Assembly: GCA_002197995.1 (NCBI GenBank)
Contig: NGZR01000001.1
Span: forward strand, 13,659,501-13,723,500
DNA length: 64,000 nucleotides
Origin: Gaeumannomyces sp. JS-464
Taxonomy: Eukaryota; Ascomycota; Sordariomycetes; Magnaporthales; Magnaporthaceae
Direction of reading: 5' to 3'
The position numbers were made by a program, and so were the translations under genes. Within the stretch, counting starts at the first letter, position 1. Every line of letters begins with the position of its first letter. This document shows positions 44,971 through 55,550 of this stretch, one piece after another. The notes beneath the pieces are model-generated. The model saw only the letters and a program-made list of their open reading frames with translations, did not search any database and was not told the origin of the DNA.

Positions 44971-45205
44971 TGTTAGTAGGAGTGGTACTCTTATAGGCAC
45001 GGAAATCTCCTAAAAGGAAAGAACAAAGATTTATAAATTTGGAACTGGTGTTTGTAGTGATGCATATCTCGGAAGGAATTTAGTTATAAAAAGGGGATCG
45101 CAAAATCCCTTTTTGTAGGCTCGTAGGAGCGCACGGTCCATAAACCTGCTGCTTTACGAAACGTGGGGTTTCCCTTAATGCACGCGCTAATTACGTGGAT
45201 TAACA
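44971..45205 (-). repeat. Copia-A 3' LTR
   Basis: 235 bp. Plus-strand edges TGTTAGTAGGAGTGGTAC and TACGTGGATTAACA; differs from the other LTR mainly by C/T and G/A changes. Confidence 0.9.
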
Positions 45206-45686
45206 CTAGCAATTCTTTTTTTAAGCGCGTGCATCGGTTAAATGCTCGTTTTCCAAATCCGGGGATTTAATAATACTAATAACAACGGAATCCGGATTTG
45301 GCAGTCTGCTTTGGGAATAAAGGGAAAAAGAAGGAAAGGAGGGGCTGTGTTTGATATCGGTAAAAACTGTAAATAGGAATAATAGGAAGTGGGGCAATGC
45401 CTGGTTAAGCGCTCGTGGGATTAGGTGGCGCCGACTTAAATGCGCGCAATAGCGGTAAACAAACTTAATAAAAATCTATTGGGCCGTATGCGTGCTAATC
45501 GGTGTAATAGGAAGAAGCAAATCGGAAGTATAACTTAAAAGGCCTGGGATATTTTAAAGGCCGTAAGCCTTAATCGTCGTGATTTGGAACCTGATCTTTA
45601 CAACTACTAATATCGATATCCCCGCTGCTTGCTTGCCTGCTTGCCGATTTTTGCTTTATTGTTTTGCTATTTAACTAATTACCGCG

Positions 45687-45845
45687 ATGGTGTCCACTCG
45701 CTTTAAGGGAGTTGGTAAGGGCAAATCCGTTAAAAAAGGTTAAGTTGGCGTTAAAACGGTCCCAAATAGTGGCGTTAAAAAAACTCGTGCCAAAAAGGGA
45801 AAAGGTAAAACTCCTGCTCGCCCGCGCCCTGCAAAAGGCAAATAG
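45687..45845 (+). pseudogene. small basic ORF antisense to Copia-A
   Basis: Plus-strand, within the 1.4 kb between Copia-A pol and its 3' LTR. It starts MVSTRFKGVGKGKSVKKG, then one stop, then VGVKTVPNSGVKKTRAKKG and a KTPARPRPAKGK end. It is extremely Lys/Gly/Pro-rich, like a nucleic-acid-binding tail. Further charged plus-strand stretches follow at about 46,240-46,430 (for example ENKDEKMVEEGKEDKN), perhaps later exons. No family recognised and no function assigned. Confidence 0.4.
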
Positions 45846-46639
45846 AAATCGTTTTTATACCTGAATTGTTTTAACTCTCTTTTGGCCGGTAAGTCCGATA
45901 AAATTAAGTGCTTTAACACCGAGCCGGCCGGCAACCGTTGCTAATCCTATGCTTTTAGTTATTCGTGCCAGCCGGTGTAAGTGATTTTTTAGGCCTTGGT
46001 TTGCTAATCTTTTGCGCTAACGACCGGTAGTTTTAAAATCGCAATAGCTCTAACCAAAAAGTTTATAACTAAATATTTCCGCGAAATTATTGTTAATAAA
46101 GTATAATGGTTAATCCGTTATTTAGCTGCTTTAGTGCTTTGTTAACCGTACTTTCGCTATTTTTAGGATTTCGCGAAATGGCGTACTACCACCAAATGCA
46201 TAATCCTCCTTAAAAAGGAGGAATAGGCCGGTAAAGTTAACGCTAATTTTATTAAAATAAGTGCTGCTAAGCGGAAAGCGGCGGGCCGCGTCGCCGTTTA
46301 GCGTATGTTCGATGCGGCGTTTTTGGGAGTAGGGGACAGCTTGTTTAGTGTTTTAACGATAACGAGAATAAAGACGAAAAAATGGTCGAGGAGGGAAAGG
46401 AGGATAAAAATACTAGTAATGTTAATAAATAAGCTGGTAATGTGTCCGGTAATGGTAAAGGTTTTTCCTAAAGCTTAGGATGGTCGTTCGTGGGATCGTT
46501 TTCCGGTTGTTTTGGCGTTTTGGCGATTTCGTTTTTTTAGTCACATTGTTAGCTATTTTTAGGTTATAATAAATCGATTTTAATTGCTTTCCTTCGCTTT
46601 TTTTTTATTGTTTTTCGCGTTCCACCTAACCCTCGATTC

Positions 46640-49600
46640 GTACCGTTGTCGTATTGCTTATAACCAAATTTTCCAAAGCTTTATTTAGTTGATTTTTAGT
46701 TATCGCGTTTGCCGGATTATTTAATCCTGCGATCCAGCGGATTTCGTCGATTTCGCGCTTTTCGTAAAATTCCTTAAGTGCTATAATATCGATTATAAGC
46801 CTTTTTTCCGCTATTATGCCCAATTGTACGAGGTATTAATATAGCGAGAAGCTATCGGTGCAAATTATCAGTTTCGGGGCTTTTTGGTTTAGCTTTTTAA
46901 AAATCGTTGCGAGCGTTAAATTAAGGACGTAGGCTGCATTAAACCCGCTAACCATACTGTAAATTTCATTTGCGAAAACGCTCCTCGTAACCCTTTTGCA
47001 TTTAACCGATATCCAATGCAAAATGTTTTCGATTAGCTAAAAGCTAGTTTTTTAATCGTCGGATTTTTTATTGCCCAATATAATTACGAACCCGATTTGT
47101 AAATTTAGGTTTGGATTGTTTGCGAATAATCCGTTTACGAAAGCGTAAAGGTTGGTTTTTTGCAAATCCAATGGAACGTATTTCAGCCCTTTTTAACGTT
47201 GTCGATTTGCCATTTAATTTTTTTGTTTAGTTTAACCACGTCCTTTTATCCCGGGTTTTTAGCTTGCGCCGCTACGGAATAATCGAATGCGGTTTTCGGT
47301 TGGCATATGGAATTAATATATGCGCTTTAAGCTTTTTAAACGATATATTTATAACTTAAGCTTTTTAAATCGGTTTTTATCAGCTCGAGCCTTTCGCTTT
47401 ATTTCTTTTATCGAACTTCGAGCTTATAATTTCCCATTAGGATTTTGCACCCGTTAAAGTCGGCTTCGTTTCCCGGCTTAAAGATCGATTTTGGTTTTGC
47501 ACGAAAGCCTGTTTTTTAAAGCGCTAATTCCTCCTTTTCCAAAAAGTCCGAGTTTTTAAAATTAAAAGTATCGTTTATTTGCATGCCTACGATCCCAAAG
47601 CTTTGTCCGCTTTTTAAAATGAGCAAATAAAAATCGTAACTCGACGTTTGGCATTTTAAACGCTTTTTATAGTGCTTTTAATAAGTAACGAACTAGTGCA
47701 GGCCTAATTCCGCGATCCCGTAAAAGGGTTTAATCACTTTAAGCAACGTGCCCGGTTTAAACCATGTTAATAACTCCTTAAGTAAGCGCAGGAAAACGTT
47801 TTTTTTGCAGTTTTAATTCCGACTAAATGTAGGCTTAGCTAATATCTCGGATTATTAAATTGAATTTTATAGGCGTAAGCGATGGTGCGATCGCTAAAAT
47901 TAATCGTTAATTACATTTTATAATCGTGGGAAATTGCGTAAAAATGTTATACTTTTTCTCGTCGTTATATCCGTAGCCACGAGTTTCGATTTTTTAAAGG
48001 GTTTTAAAGTTTGCCTTTTTACCTCGTTTATAATCCGTAATTTAAAAATCGTGGTTTCGTTAGGGATTTTTCCAATAATCGGCTTAATTATTTTAGCGCC
48101 GATAAATGCGTCCAGTTTTTATTAAATGGATTGCTTAAATGGTAAACCGGGAGCTGTGATTTTGCTTTCCTATTTAAATCGGATCGCTAATTGGTATAAT
48201 TGGTGCTTTTTAGCGTTTAAAAACGTTATGTGCATTTGTCGGGGGCTTTTTTCATTGCAACTGCTGGTTATGCATTTTTGCGGGAACGGCCTCGTTTATT
48301 AGGAACCTCGGGTAATACCGTGATTTTAAGCAAAGCGGTTATTTAATTTTGGGGCTTTTTATTTTGCTGTTTTGCGACCTTTTTTTTCGGGGGTTTCTTT
48401 TAACGTTTTAGCTGTTCGGGCTTAAAGTATTCGAAAGGTGTTAACTGCTCCTCGGATTTTTGCACGATAGTTTTTTTGCTTTATGGTAGGGTTTAATTAC
48501 CGTGCTTTTAAAAGTCGCGTTGCCGTTAACCGTTTCCACCGTAATTAACGTGTTTGTTATGGATAGGACCTTGTATAGGCCTTACCATCCGTCCTTTTCC
48601 CGGAACACCAAAACCTCGCTTTTAAAAGCTAAGAAGTTCGGAAACACCCGTTTTATGTTCGGTCCGTTACGTGCAACCAATGCTTTTTGCATACGTCGTT
48701 TATCGTATAAAATCCGGATTTTTACTATGGCTTTTTTAATTGCAGCGGCTTTTTGTACTTAGGTTTGTAAAAATGGCGAGTCGCTATTAATTTAAAGCAT
48801 TGCTTTAAAAACGAGCAATGTAAGGATAAGTCCGTCGGGGCCGGCCGTATCGTTTACGGTTTTTACTGCTTCCTAAAACAGTAATTCGAAATGCATAATT
48901 GGGCACTTTTATCGGATAATATTAAAAGCCCGGCGTAAAAAGGCGTAATATTTTTTTAACCTTACCGATTATTAGTGCGTTTCGATTGGGACCTGCGTAT
49001 AAGTGATTTTAAAAAGCTTTATTTTCGCTTGGAATTCGCTCGCGGCGAAATTGGTACCGGCATCGTAAGATATTACGTTAAGGGGCTTTAAATAAACGTT
49101 AATTTAGCACCGCTTAAAGGCTTCCCACGTTTTTTTTGCTAACATGTTTTTAAAAAGCGCTGCAGTATTAAAAGCTATGCTCGCATCGATTACGTAAAGG
49201 ATTGGTTTGTAATCGATATAAAACACGTTATAATTATTTCGTGGTTAAAATCGATGTCGTTTTAAAGTTTAAATCGAAAGCGTTATAGCGAAGGCCTTTT
49301 TTTTTAACAAAAATGGCACATTCGATTAATTATTGCGAAAACGTCGCGATTAGCTTCGTGCTTAGTAGTTTTAAAACGTTTTAAAGCTTATCGATAAATG
49401 GGTGCCTAAAGCGCTTATGCATGCGCCGTAGTTTAGCCTCCGTAAGGAAATTGCTCCCGCGATTTTTATTTCCGTTATAAAGCTAACCGCCGTGGTAATA
49501 TGGGTAACGTCGTTAAAAAAGAACTAAAATGGCCATGCTTTTTATAATCGGGACGCGCGTACCGTCGTTTTTTATAAGCTCGTTGCGCGTATTATTTAGG

Positions 49601-50390
49601 TAAACGTGCAATGCATCCATATTTGCAAAGTATATAGGAAAGGGGTCGGAGTTAACCACGAAAAACGTGATTTGGCTAATCGGGTCGGAATAGTAATCTT
49701 TCCGATGCTGGAAACAGCTTTTCCTAATTCGAAAATTACGCGTTTTTTGTGCCCGTTTGTATTAACGACGAGATTTGGCTTGTAGCGTTAAAAATGCGTA
49801 GATTTAATCCTTTCCGGCCGTAAAGGTTGTTACTGCATTTATATCCGGAAGGATTTTTTACCATTGCTTAATGCCTCGGATTTTGTATTAAACCAATACC
49901 TAATCCGTAGAAATATGGGAGTAAAGCTTACCAAATCCCGAATTTTAGCGCTTATAAATGCGGTAAGCGAAAGCTTCTTTAATAAAGTACGAGGTTATGG
50001 CGGGGGTTATGAAATAGCTGCTTTTATAATTCTCCTTTTTTTTGTTTTTTAATCGTTAAAATTAAAGGATAACTGTTCCTCCTCGTCGGTACTTTCGGGC
50101 TCCATTAATGCGAGGAATTGGGTGTACCTTTTGCGTGGTTTGTTTTTTGCCTTTTTTTATAATTTCCACTGCTTTTTGGATCGTCGTTATTCCTCGAGGG
50201 AGTGGTGTGTCGATTTGCAATCCGGCCTTTTGCAAATCCAGCAACCGCGTGTGTATGGGCGTGAACGGGGGTTTGGTTGGAAAGATTTGGGTTTGTATGC
50301 TCGGTTTCGATTTTTATTATTTTCCTGCGATTTTTGTAATTTTTAAACTTCCGTTTTATAAAATGAATGCCGGGGGTGCGTGCGTTTTTT
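46640..50390 (-). pseudogene. Copia-A pol (integrase-RT-RNase H)
   Basis: Minus-strand. Integrase core about 49,400-48,900: NVISYDAGTNFAASEF and TYTQVPIETH. RT about 48,300-47,400: VIKPFYGIAELGLH, SFGIVGMQINDTFNF (47,600-47,566) and FRAKPKSIF. The catalytic spot is MQ-IND-T where most Copia have YVDD; fungal relatives have QTDDT, so RIP changed Asp to Asn. RNase H about 47,140-46,640: QIGFVII, HWISVKCKRVTRSV, EIYSMVSGF, ICTDSFSLY, YEKREIDEIRWIAG and NPANAITK. Two clean segments (46,836-47,021 and 46,626-46,823) give the strongest match. Inactivated. Confidence 0.87.
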
Positions 50391-50399
50391 TCCACTTGC

Positions 50400-51995
50400 A
50401 AAGTGCTTTTTAATTGGGAAAATAGGCTTTTAAAAGTCCGGCTGGGATTTATAAAACGGTTTTAAGCTCCGGTACGTTTTAAATTGCTCGTAAAGTGCTC
50501 GTAATAAGCTGGTTCTCGTTTTAGTAGGACGGGCCGAAAGCGCGTTGGCAAGCTTATAATTTATCCAAAAGGGCTTGCAAAACCTCCATATTGGATTTGC
50601 TTATATTAGCGATTTTTAAACGGATTGTTTGGAAAGTAGTTAAGCTTTAGTCCGTATAGTATAATGATTGGTTAATTTCGGTGTTAAAGTGCTTTTTAAG
50701 GATTATGTAAATATTTTAAAAGGTAAGGCCAATGCCGATATATCGGGTGTACCATTGCTTAGCTTTGCTTTAAAATGTTAAAAGAAAAATCGCATGGAAC
50801 TGTGGAAGTGGTATTTCGAAAGTTTCGCATATGGTTGCGAAAAATAAGATTTTATCGTTTAAAATATCGTATAAATTACCGGAATAGTTGTACTTTTTAT
50901 TTTACGCGCTTTGGAATGCTTTTATTAAGCTTTTGTTAACGGTGGCGTTAAACACTTCCTCGGGGGGGAGTTGCTTGTATCGGGATTTCGTACGTGCCGG
51001 GGTCCCGTATTAAAAGCGTAATATTATTACAATTTATGCTTCCTTAATTAGCGGAATGGATTTCCCGCGATCCTTTTATTGCATGTATTGGTCGAAGTGG
51101 GATTTTGGTGTAATGGTGGGTTTAATAATCGATGAAGCTAAAAACCGGTTGCCCAGGTGTAACCGTAAAGCTGTGAATTGGTCGACCGGGGGTGCCTGGG
51201 GATTTGCAAATTGGCGGGCCGGGGGTGTTTGGGGGATTACCGATTGGCTAAGCGGTAAAGGCCGCCGATTTGGTAAAGGGATGGCTAAGGATCGGTGCGC
51301 TTTTTAATACGGGGTTTTTAAAGAAGGGGAATTGGGGTCGTGTCCATGAAAAGGGTTAAGGAATATTTTCGGAAACGTAATGGATTTTTGGGCCGCCGGT
51401 TTGGTAATCCTAGATTTCATTTCGGCTAATTTCCTGCTTAATTGTAATCTCATTTAAAAGAAAAGCGCGGTGTGTTCCTTTAGGGGCATCCGGAGCGTCG
51501 ATCGGGTAATTGCCTGTTTTAAAATTCGTACGATTTTAGGAAAAAGGGGATTGTAATCCGGTTGTAAGTGTTATTTTAAGGATTAATTCCATCGCATAAT
51601 TTGCATAAACCTTTCGCTAAGTTTCCTTTTTAGCGGACCGGGAATTGGGATCCCGTAATTTTCCAAATGCTTGCGGAAGATTCGAGCGATCCGTTAATCG
51701 AGGTTATCGAAATGCGTTGCTTCCCACCCTTCGTAGTTTTTAAATACGTCGCTTAGGAGGTTGTTGCCATGCGTGTTTTCGTATAAAAGCAGTGTTTTAA
51801 GCATCCATGCGTTCCGGCGAGCAATGGAAACCTCGTTAGGTGATTTTCCGAAGCTGTAGGAAGGGCTTGTTAAAAGGGGGATGTTAATGCTTTGTGCTAA
51901 AAATTTGGGGAGGTCGTATAACCGAAGCGTGCTTTTTGCGATTATACGTTGCTTATCGCTAAGCTTTTTCGTTTGTTATTCCGAAGTGCCGGACA
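50400..51995 (-). pseudogene. Copia-A gag
   Basis: ATG at 51,995 on the minus strand: MSGTSE-stop, then KLSDKQRIIAKSTLRLYDL, PKFLAQSINIPLLTSPSYSF, GKSPNEVSIARRNAWMLK, LLLYENTHGNNL and NYEGWEATHFD. This is the N-terminal signature of fungal Copia gag as I know it. The body to about 50,400 is too mutated to place a zinc knuckle. A run of 22 C lies just 5' of the ATG on this strand. Confidence 0.75.
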
Positions 51996-52001
51996 TGTTA
52001 T

Positions 52002-52023
52002 CGGGGGGGGGGGGGGGGGGGGG
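52002..52023 (+). repeat. 22-nt poly-G tract
   Basis: Run of 22 G on the plus strand, i.e. poly-C just upstream of the Copia-A gag start. Length may be inexact. Confidence 0.9.
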
Positions 52024-52069
52024 TTTAACGAGCAATATCGTTTAGGTAATCGATTTAGGAGTTTAATCG

Positions 52070-52159
52070 CCTGCCGCAGGAAAGTGTTTAAAAGGATTAC
52101 GTAACGCCCTTTTTACAATTGTTTAAATCTCGTAATAAAGTTTAATTGCCTGCCGCAGG
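52070..52159. repeat. duplicated CCTGCCGCAGG palindromes in Copia-A leader
   Basis: CCTGCCGCAGG occurs at 52,070-52,080 and 52,149-52,159, each inside TTTAAT(C/T)GCCTGCCGCAGG followed by AAAGTG. They lie between the 5' LTR and gag, where LTR elements keep packaging and dimerisation signals. Function is inferred only. Confidence 0.7.
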
Positions 52160-52332
52160 AAAGTGCTTTTATTATTCGATTAACTCGTGTGTAACGCGTT
52201 ACCGAGCAGTGGAATTCGATTCCTTTGCTTTTAGGCTTTTCCGTTTAACCCAATCGCTTTAAAAAAAAGGTATCGAACGGTTAAACCTTTTACTTTGCTT
52301 ATTTGTATTGCTTTTCGAACAATATTAATTAG

Positions 52333-52564
52333 TGTTAGTAGAGTGGTACTTTTGTAAGCACGGAGATTTTTAAAAGGAAAGAATAAAGATTTATAAATTT
52401 GGAACTGGTGTTTGTAGTGATGCATGTTTCGGAAGGAATTTAGTTACAAAAAGGGGATCGTAAAATCCCTTTTTATAGGCTCGTGGAGCGCACGGTTTAT
52501 AAACTTGCTGCTTTACGAGACGTGGGGTTTCTTTTAATGCACGCGCTAATTACGTGGATTAACA
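52333..52564 (-). repeat. Copia-A 5' LTR
   Basis: 232 bp, plus-strand edges TGTTAGTAGAGTGGTAC and TACGTGGATTAACA, followed by ACCT, also present before the other LTR. Confidence 0.9.
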
Positions 52565-53689
52565 ACCTTGTTTAAAAGGAAAAGATAATATAATTATAAT
52601 AAGTAACTTAATAATAAAAAGCTTAAGGAAAAAAAAACCACGGTTTTTACTTTTAACGGTATTTAATACGACTTTAAAAGCTATTAATACGGTTAGCATT
52701 TTTTAAACTTATAACGAACGAAATCGCTAAAAGTTAAACCGAAATAAAGCAATTTACCGCGAAGTTAATATCTTTTAAAACGCCTATTACGGTTAAACGT
52801 ACAATTCCCGTTTTCGAACTTTTACGAAAGGGAAAACGGTAAATTTAAAACGTTTTTTACCAAATGCAAAAGCTATTTTAAATTTTACAAATAGTAATTC
52901 GTAAGCGAAAAACAAAAAGTTGTTTAAGCTATTATTAAGTTAAACGGCAAAATAAAAAAAATGGGTTTAATTAATTTAAAACAATTACCTTAAAAGATAT
53001 AAAAATAGTTAAAAAGCTATTAAAATTATTTTCGCTAATTTCGAAATTTTCGAAAAAAATGTTAAAAAAATGTTCGGTATAATTAATAAAACCTAAGTCG
53101 CTAAAAAAAGCCTATTAGCTTTTAAATAATTAAAAAGCCGTAGTTAAATACGCAGCGAATTTTTAACTAATTAATACTAAGCTTAACTAAAGTAACGCTA
53201 CGTTAATACTGCACTTTTATAACAAATTACGTAAAAACGTAAAAGATAAATTCGCAAAGTAGGATCGCTTAAAGTTTTTATGGATTACGTTCGAAACGCG
53301 GTTCGCATTAGCGATAAATTGTATAAACGATAATAGGAAAAAAAAAGGATATGGTTTTTAAAAGTGCGGTATAAAATAATAAAATTAACCAAAAAAGGCT
53401 AAATAATAACCTATTACGGCTTATAAAACGCATTTAACTTTATAAACCTTAGCGTAAAAGCCGCTTATTAGTAATAAGGGTAGCAAAAAAAGCAAAAGTA
53501 AAATTAAAGGATAAAAAATGCTTTAAATGCGGTTAAATTAGCTATATTAAAGTTAATTACTTTAAAAAAAATAATAACCGCTAAGTAACGAACTTTTAAC
53601 AAACGTAAAAATGCCCGATATAAAAAGGATTATGCTTTAAAATAGCGTTTAGTTTAAACGTATTATTACGATAAGCTATATATCATATA
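52565..53689 (+). pseudogene. Gypsy-A gag, copy C
   Basis: Colinear with copy A gag (TFNGI-type N-terminal block, GKFKTFFTKCKSYF, KTHLTL region). The initiating ATG is now ATA. The knuckle near 53,519-53,560 reads CFKCG then YIKVN-Y. Dense stops. Truncated at the Fot1-like element. Confidence 0.75.
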
Positions 53690-55548
53690 ACGTGGTTTAC
53701 AAATGGGTGGCCACATAAACGAGTGGGCCATAATACCCCGACCTTTGGTTAATCGACGCGCATACCAACCTAATAACGCTAGGAATCCATTTAAAACTAT
53801 TCGGAATTGTATATATCGGACGTTTTTACTTCTTTTTAACAAATGCGCGCATTATGTCCGGTTTTGCCGCAAATGCCACATCGCCGACGAGTCGTTGTGT
53901 CGTTTTCCCTTTTTAACTTTTATAATCGCGCATTTTTTACTATAGCTACCTATTTAGCTTTTGCTAGTTTAAAACATTTCGTATCTTTTTAACAATATGT
54001 AACCCTTTTTATCGAATACGTGTTTTTTAGCCTTTCGGCGTTTGCTTAATGCTTTGTTCGCTTTTCGTAGTTTAAAGCACTTTTCCTTTAAAAGGTTAAC
54101 CTAATGCATAATTGCTTTGGCCTTTTTCGTTAATAGTTTACAGCCCGATAGCATGGGTAACGAAAAGCTGCTTCGGTAATTGGAAATCCGAGTTTTAATA
54201 TATTCGGATTGCGAAATTGCTTTTTTAACTGTTTAGGGCGTTTTGGAGGTCCAAAGTTCGGCGTCGTTTAGGGGCTTTTTTAAAGGAATTAAAGTTCGTA
54301 ACCTTACATCCAGCTTTTCCAAAACCGAATCCGGATTAAAAAAAAGCAAAGCCAGCTTTTCGGAAACCTTTTTAAATATTTCCTTCGGTTATAAAGTTAA
54401 AAAATGCCGTTTTAAACGCCGAAAAAAACTCGACCTTAATTACGTAATTAACGTGTAACCTTATTAAATTTTCGATTTGTCGATCGTACGCTTTTTTTAA
54501 CGGGTTAAAACATTTAACGTTAAGCGGCTAAAAAAAGTAAAACGAATACGAAAGTATGCAAAGCGTAATAATGTTATGTGTTTTGGCAATAAAGCTCGAA
54601 ATCCGTTAAATGGTAGCTTTCGTAGCCGTCCAGCATTATTAAACGATAAGTGCCTTTTACGCGCGATGCAATGTGTTTATCGAAATGCTGAATCCATTTT
54701 AAACCGAGCTCGTTCGTAATCCACCCGTAAAACTCGTTAAAATAACTTAATCGCGTGGAAGGTCGGTTTCCGAATACCAATTAGCTAAATAGTATTGCCT
54801 TTTAACGATAATAAAAGGGGGATCGTTAACCGCAACAATTAACCTTTTAAATAACTGTAGCCATTTCCGGTTGCTAAGCTAAACTAGTTTTGCTTTATTA
54901 CGGCCTTCCGATATTGTAATAACTATAACGGCGGCGATTTGCTTATAAGGAAACCGGTTTTCGTCGAAATTGTAAATGTCGTTATTTAAAATGCCATATT
55001 TGGCCATAATATTCCGTATAAGGTCGAACCACGCAAAAAACGAGCTTGGATTTTCGCATTTGGCCTTTTAGTAGTCGTATTTCGAATCCAGCGCGTACCG
55101 AGCTTTGCGCGGCGTTTAACGAAGTTCGCGACCTAATTTTTACCGACGGCGCCCGCGTCGCGTTCGGTAAGCAGTTGGTTGGCTATATTTTTAACACTAA
55201 AAAGCCGGGGAGGGAATGCTCGCGAATCCAGCTTAAATATGTACTTAATAAGCGCCTTTTTTTCGGATTCCGTTAATTTCCGTAATTTGGGCATGGTATC
55301 GCGTCGAGCAGGTTGGCCGTGCTTTCGACGCGTTAAAGTCGATTTCGCGATAAAGTAAATTTTTGCAGCCTTCCGTATGCTTAGTTTTGGGTTGGATTGC
55401 AAAGTTTAAAAGGCAAGCATTACCCGGCTTTTATCGTTTCCCGTCGATATTGTTGTTAGTGGAGGACTTGGTCGCGAAAAAAAAAGTGTCGCGCGGTCGC
55501 GTGTCGTGGCCCATTCGCTTATGTGGCCCACTTATTTATAAACCACGT
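53690..55548 (-). mobile_element. Fot1/pogo-like DNA transposon, 1.86 kb
   Basis: TA-flanked element with inverted ends of about 45 bp. Left: ACGTGGTTTACAAATGGG, then TGGCCACATAAACGAGTGGG. Right (inward): ACGTGGTTTATAAATAAGTG, then GGCCACATAAGCGAATGGG. A (G)TGGGCCA-like word is repeated at 17-bp spacing in each end. It encodes a minus-strand CENP-B/DDE transposase. RIP-damaged. Confidence 0.88.
54000..55430 (-). pseudogene. Fot1/pogo-like transposase
   Basis: Minus-strand. The N-terminal double HTH at 55,402-55,133 reads NPKLSIRKAAKIYFIAKSTL, then R-HGQPARRD, then LTESEKKALIKYIFKLDSRA, then FPPRLFSVKNIANQLL: a Psq-type HTH followed by a CENP-B-type HTH. The DDE_1 core at 54,780-54,574 reads YGWITNELGLKWI, then LIMLDGYESYHLTDF, which holds the second catalytic Asp; the family has DGHxSH, here DGYESY. 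A preceding block with TISTKTGFLI lies at about 54,980. It binds the element ends and excises DNA in intact relatives. Frameshifts and stops make it inactive. Confidence 0.82.
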
Positions 55549-55550
55549 TA

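Larger units (their letters stand above)
44971..52564 (-). mobile_element. Copia-A LTR retrotransposon, 7.6 kb
   Basis: Ty1/Copia element with LTRs at both ends (TGTTAG...TTAACA) and minus-strand gag, integrase, RT and RNase H in Copia order. Inserted between the LTR and gag of Gypsy-A copy C. RIP-mutated. Confidence 0.92.
44503..53689 (+). mobile_element. Gypsy-A copy C, split by Copia-A
   Basis: Plus-strand Gypsy-A LTR and leader (44,503-44,970), then a 7.6-kb Copia-A insertion, then gag and knuckle (52,565-53,689). It ends at the Fot1-like element; no downstream part of this copy continues beyond it. ACCT at both Copia edges fits a short target duplication. Confidence 0.83.
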
